DNA of 59,279 nt, taken from positions 1 through 59,279 of the forward strand of contig DATNCY010000251.1 in the NCBI GenBank assembly GCA_035553375.1, in the 5' to 3' direction. Positions 56,401-59,279 of this stretch are shown piece by piece. The position numbers and the translations under genes were made by a program. Under the pieces are notes generated by a model, which saw only the letters and a list, made by a program, of their open reading frames with translations, made no database searches and was not told where the DNA came from. This stretch comes from JAJPHU01 sp035553375 (lineage in GTDB: Bacteria > Planctomycetota > Planctomycetia > Gemmatales > Gemmataceae). Position 1 is the first letter of the stretch, and every line of letters begins with the position of its first letter.

Positions 56401-59279
56401 CCTGGGTACCACGCTGAACTTCACCTTCAACGGCGGCTCGGCGTCGAACAACATCTTGACGGGCGGCAACGGCGGCAAGGGTGGCAATGCCGGCACGGGT
56501 GGTGCGCCGCAAGGCGTCACGGGCGGAGTGGGCGGCAACGGCGGCTTGACGCTGGGCGGCGGCATCTTCTTGCAGACGGATTCCACCAGTGCCAATGTGA
56601 GCAACATCAGCAACGTCTCCCTCGTCGGCAACATCCTCACCGCCGGGATCGGCGGCGATGGCGGCGATGGTGCCTTTGGTATGGGAGGGAACGGCGGCAA
56701 GGCCCAAGGCGGCGGACTCTACAGCAACAGTCTCAACGGCGGCACCTTCTCCACGCTCAACATCACCGGCAGCACGACGGCCGCCAACACGGTCACCGGC
56801 GGCGCGGGCGGCAACGCCGGCACGGGCAATACCGCTAACGGCGGCACCGGCGGCGACGGCGGCGACGGCGGCGACGGCGAGGGCGGCGGCATGTACGATG
56901 GCGACAACACCACGCTGACCGTTGTCAACAGCACGTTCGGCGGCCTGTCCGCCAATCTCAGCACGCCCACCGCCAACAGCAATGTTCTCGCCGGCGGTCT
57001 CGGCGGTGCCGGCGGTGCCGCCGGCACACCCAATAATGTACCCTCCAACAACGGCGGCAACGGCGGCAACGGCGGCAACGTCGAGGGAGGCGGGGTCTAC
57101 GTCGATAACGGCAGCGCCAGCTTCTACAACGTCACCATCGCCAACAACCAGGCGCTCGCCTCCGCCCTCGGCGGGGCACCCGGTTCGGGTGCCGGCAACG
57201 GAGGTTTGCCCGGCACGCGCGGCACCGCCGGCAGCGGCATCGGCGGCGGCTATTTCGCAGCCCCCGGCAATGTCAACGCCGGTCTCAACACCTTGGCCAA
57301 CACCATCATCGACCTCAACGCCGCCGGCACTACGGGCAACAATGTGTTCGGCAACTTCAATAGCTTGGGGCACAATGTCCTCGGCGACACCACCGGCGCC
57401 ACCGGCTTCATTAGCAGCGACCAAACCGGCATCACGAAGGCGCAGCTCAACTTGGGGCCGCTACAGAACAACGGCGGAACGACCGCCACCGACGCCCTGC
57501 TGACCGGCAGCGTCGCCGTCGATGCGGGTGACAACGCGCTCGTACCCGCCGGCGTCACCAACGACCAGCGCGGCCCCGGTTTCACCCGCTTCAATGGGAC
57601 GGTGGACGTAGGCGCTTTTGAATTGCAGTCCGGCACCACGGGGGCACCGACCATCACCGGCCAGCCGTCGAACCAATCGGTGGTGGCGGGTGGAACGGCG
57701 ACCTTCACGGCATCGGCTAGCGGCACGCCAACGCCCACCGTGCAGTGGCAAATCAGTACCGATGGCGGTACCAGTTTCAGCAATATCAGCGGAGCCACCA
57801 GCACGACGCTGACACTGACCAACGTGCAAACCAGCCAGAACAACAGTGAATATCGCGCTGTCTTCACGAACGGTTCCGGCAGCGCCACCACTACCGCCGC
57901 TACCCTCACGGTCAGCGCCGCGGCAGTGGCACCGACCATCACGGGCCAGCCAGCCAATCAAACCGTGACAGCAGGGCAGACAGCGACCTTCACGGCATCG
58001 GCCAGCGGCACGCCGACGCCGACCGTGCAGTGGCAAATCAGTACCGATGGCGGCGGCAGTTTCAGCAATATCGTCGGAGCCACCAGCACGACGCTGACGC
58101 TGACCAACACGCAGACCAGCCAGAACAACAGTGAATATCGTGCTGTCTTCACCAACAGCGCCGGCAGCGCTACTACCACTGCGGCTACTCTCACGGTCAA
58201 CGCCGCGACGGTGGCACCGACCATCACCGGCCAGCCATCGAACCAATCGGTGCCGGTGGGCGGAACGGCGACCTTCACGGCATCGGCCAACGGTACGCCG
58301 GCACCGACCGTGCAATGGCAAGTCAGCACCGATGGCGGCGGCACTTTCACCGACATCGGCGGCGCCACCAGCACGACGCTGACGCTGACCAACGTGCAGG
58401 CCAGCCAGAACAACAATGAATATCGCGCTGTCTTCACCAACAGCGCCGGCAGCGCCATCACGGCCGCCGCCACCCTCACCGTCACGACGCCGGCGCCGAC
58501 TATCACGGGCCAGCCGTCGAATCAATCGGCATTGGTGGGTGGATCAGCAACCTTCACGGCATCGGCCAGCGGCACGCCAACGCCCACCGTGCAATGGCAA
58601 GTCAGCACCGATGGCGGTACCAGCTTCAACAACATCGTTGGAGCCACCAATACGACGCTGACGCTGACCAATGTGCAACTCAGCCAGAACGGCAATGAGT
58701 ATCGCGCTGTCTTCACCAACGGTTCCGGCAGCGCTACCACCAACGCCGCCACCCTCACGGTCAGCGCCACCGCAGTGGCACCGACCATCACGGGTCAGCC
58801 GACCAATCAAACCACGCCGGCGGGTCAGACGGCAACTTTCACGGCGTCGGCCAGCGGCACGCCGACGCCCACCGTGCAATGGCAAGTCAGCACCGATGGT
58901 GGCGGCACCTTCACCAACATCGTCGGAGCCACCAACACGACGCTGACGCTGAACAACGTGCAGATCAGCCAAAACAACAGTGAGTATCGCGCTGTCTTCA
59001 CCAACGGTTCCGGCAGCGCTACCACCAACGCTGCCACCCTCACTGTTACCCCCGCAGCTGTGGCACCGACCATCACGGGCCAGCCATCGAATCAATCGAC
59101 GCTGGTGGGTGGAACGGCGACCTTCACGGCATCGGCCAACGGTACGCCGACGCCGGCCGTACAGTGGCAAATCAGTACCAATGGCGGCGGCAGTTTCAGC
59201 AATATCAGCGGAGCCACCAGCACGACGCTGACGCTGACCAACGTGCAGGCCAGCCAGAACAACAATGAATATCGCGCTG
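53438..59279 (+). CDS. Giant Gly-rich beta-helix surface protein with Ig-like repeats, copy 2 (runs off the window)
   Basis: The frame is open from ATG 53438 to the window end, at least 1947 codons, so the true length is unknown. AAGGAG is 9-10 bp upstream; the start lies 13 bp after copy 1, so the two are one operon. Leader MHRFLWLRTIHRWLFSRRNP, LEALEDRTLLSA, then the same GIGSGTSGDIRYCINQAD cap. Gly/Asn-rich beta-helix follows (GGNGGTGSPGGAGG, GGVFNLGTITISSTTFTD), with the end of the helix at TVDVGAFELQ. From 57644 there are Ig-like repeats of 95 residues (APTITGQPSNQS start). Probably an adhesin. Three spot checks along the frame were in register. Confidence 0.88.
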   Translation, partial: MHRFLWLRTIHRWLFSRRNPRRRTVSPRFYRPLIRPRLEALEDRTLLSAAVYTVNIGGDAGIGSGTSGDIRYCINQADIPANAGSTIKFSGIIGGNIFLQHGELKITDDMTIQGPSAVGLSISGFGESRVFDITSNEAHVTISGLTITDGNASPFDSFGASGNQGGDIFNGGNLTLTNDIVSNGVASGIVGGPPGRGGGIFNAEGSNGPGSGATLTLNNTTVTGNTAQGNAGNLAQGGGLGAGGGIYNDLNATLIIASGSQITNNKALGGNGANGIGGLQGLPNPGGNGGTGSPGGAGGNGSNGGNGTTGGDAEGGGVFNLGTITISSTTFTDNVAQAGTGGNGGNGGNGGVGGNGGNGADAANKQPGGKGGAGGLGGNGGDGGFGANGGAAFGGAIYNASVLTDINSVQFLGNLVQGGAGGAGGNGGAGGNGGAKSKSAGSGNGGNGGSGGNAGSGKRGGIGGAGQGGGVYSNVGTMTVTNSKFIADNLGIGNGAASGAGGIGGSGLNGGNGGNAGTGSFPGINGAGGIGGASGVGGNTGIAAGGSISNDGDALTVAGTTFTSSLVTSGNGGAGGAGGNGGNAGAGGIGFVNGANGNGSVGGTAGAASGGAINDTVADLNVSSSTFGGVLQGAGNKVVGGAGGRGGDGGITFSPNGIGGAGGVGGAASGGAIAVSNNIGDLTISGSAFSHNAASSGAGGSGSRGRTQGSGSNGGVASGGGVSYSIADTSGNLAAHSITIRSTPFTGNQVTAAQGGTKTGPNGSGGNAQGGGLYVFDQIGALSVNASSSNFTNNTLKSDTVILAAGIPQGVFGGGIAVMSGGTNTGTLTLNNSQIANNTITAGTNGSANGGGIYSHDYSLALTNSPVSGNKASGTSGTGGGISANSDNATTPVSYALTASNVNKNQLQQLGGTYFATTSAGILQNGVQGGGLYLMNGSTTITSSDIDSNSATSVTGLNGANGGFFGGPGGNAENGGSAIGGGVFYFNDLGTTLNFTFNGGSASNNILTGGNGGKGGNAGTGGAPQGVTGGVGGNGGLTLGGGIFLQTDSTSANVSNISNVSLVGNILTAGIGGDGGDGAFGMGGNGGKAQGGGLYSNSLNGGTFSTLNITGSTTAANTVTGGAGGNAGTGNTANGGTGGDGGDGGDGEGGGMYDGDNTTLTVVNSTFGGLSANLSTPTANSNVLAGGLGGAGGAAGTPNNVPSNNGGNGGNGGNVEGGGVYVDNGSASFYNVTIANNQALASALGGAPGSGAGNGGLPGTRGTAGSGIGGGYFAAPGNVNAGLNTLANTIIDLNAAGTTGNNVFGNFNSLGHNVLGDTTGATGFISSDQTGITKAQLNLGPLQNNGGTTATDALLTGSVAVDAGDNALVPAGVTNDQRGPGFTRFNGTVDVGAFELQSGTTGAPTITGQPSNQSVVAGGTATFTASASGTPTPTVQWQISTDGGTSFSNISGATSTTLTLTNVQTSQNNSEYRAVFTNGSGSATTTAATLTVSAAAVAPTITGQPANQTVTAGQTATFTASASGTPTPTVQWQISTDGGGSFSNIVGATSTTLTLTNTQTSQNNSEYRAVFTNSAGSATTTAATLTVNAATVAPTITGQPSNQSVPVGGTATFTASANGTPAPTVQWQVSTDGGGTFTDIGGATSTTLTLTNVQASQNNNEYRAVFTNSAGSAITAAATLTVTTPAPTITGQPSNQSALVGGSATFTASASGTPTPTVQWQVSTDGGTSFNNIVGATNTTLTLTNVQLSQNGNEYRAVFTNGSGSATTNAATLTVSATAVAPTITGQPTNQTTPAGQTATFTASASGTPTPTVQWQVSTDGGGTFTNIVGATNTTLTLNNVQISQNNSEYRAVFTNGSGSATTNAATLTVTPAAVAPTITGQPSNQSTLVGGTATFTASANGTPTPAVQWQISTNGGGSFSNISGATSTTLTLTNVQASQNNNEYRA
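57644..59279 (+). repeat. Six tandem Ig-like repeat units of 285 bp
   Basis: Units start at 57644, 57929, 58214, 58493, 58778 and 59063 (each GCACCGACCATCAC-like; one is 279 bp, two codons shorter). Each encodes about 95 residues with APTITGQPSNQS, then GGTATFTASASGTPTPTVQW, QISTDGG, then NNSEYRAVFTNGSGSATTTA. The last is cut by the window end. Near identity at DNA level suggests recent expansion. Confidence 0.92.

Noticed and set aside
53513..59170. Minus-strand Ala/Pro-rich frames under the second giant gene
   Set aside because: Shadows of the plus-strand Gly-rich and Ig-repeat coding sequence.
57644..59279. Ig array as an assembly artefact
   Set aside because: Units differ at scattered bases and one is two codons shorter, so they are not plain duplicates, though collapse of the copy number cannot be excluded.

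Overview
The window reads as a chromosome segment from a planctomycete, most likely of the Gemmata/Isosphaera side. Lineage markers are a cytochrome-c/DUF1549/DUF1553 protein next to a DUF1501 protein (32850-36703), a TIGR03000 protein (39291), a BBP7-type outer-membrane barrel protein (47217), and three surface proteins that begin with the LExLExR-LLS/T leader typical of planctomycetes (46639, 48763, 53438). Futalosine-pathway menaquinone genes and a squalene-hopene cyclase fit the same assignment. No rRNA, tRNA, CRISPR array, transposase or integrase was seen.

Layout. 1-3741 (minus): squalene-hopene cyclase, then a DUF116 plus polyprenyl-synthetase gene whose frame is broken inside an inserted palindrome. 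3915-4564 (plus): small helical protein plus HNH nuclease. 4561-8395 (minus): YqgE/AlgH, a HemN/HemW-like radical SAM protein, a GcvH-like lipoyl carrier and a two-cluster ferredoxin with a novel N-terminus. 8655-10542 (plus): mqnA-mqnC. 10581-13708: a two-domain Cys-rich lipoprotein, an orphan ABC ATPase and two tandem secreted Met/Gly-rich paralogues with matching promoters. 14135-17724 (plus): rpmB, gatC, gatA and a TIM-barrel isomerase. 18201-28784 (minus): a ten-gene run parA-ybeY-recO-bamD-lptE-folP-cdaA-cdaR-proA-HEAT protein, covering partitioning, ribosome maturation, repair, outer-membrane biogenesis, folate, c-di-AMP and proline. 28934-32665 (plus): psuG, PPP phosphoesterase, cutC, then a GTPase-like protein with a helical partner. 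32850-42995: the planctomycete cytochrome/DUF1501 pair, an SRPBCC plus Zn-alcohol dehydrogenase pair, TIGR03000 protein, FAD-Rieske oxidoreductase, a small disordered protein and an LTXXQ-like periplasmic protein. 43102-59279: a membrane protein, a PKD-type surface protein, BBP7, and two giant Gly-rich beta-helix surface proteins. The second giant runs off the window and carries six near-identical Ig-like repeats.

The most unusual large-scale feature is a dense set of inverted-repeat elements between, and sometimes inside, genes. Several are built from 7-bp tandem units of unrelated sequence (GGATAGC, GAAATCC, AGAATGC) arranged as two complementary arms. Seven of the nine junctions in the parA-to-HEAT operon carry one. 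Some elements supply Shine-Dalgarno sequence, stop codons, C-terminal tails, or, for bamD, the apparent signal peptide. The best candidate for an undescribed biochemical system is the radical SAM/GcvH-like/ferredoxin cluster at 4561-7547. Functions are inferred from motifs and remembered families; no database search was possible.
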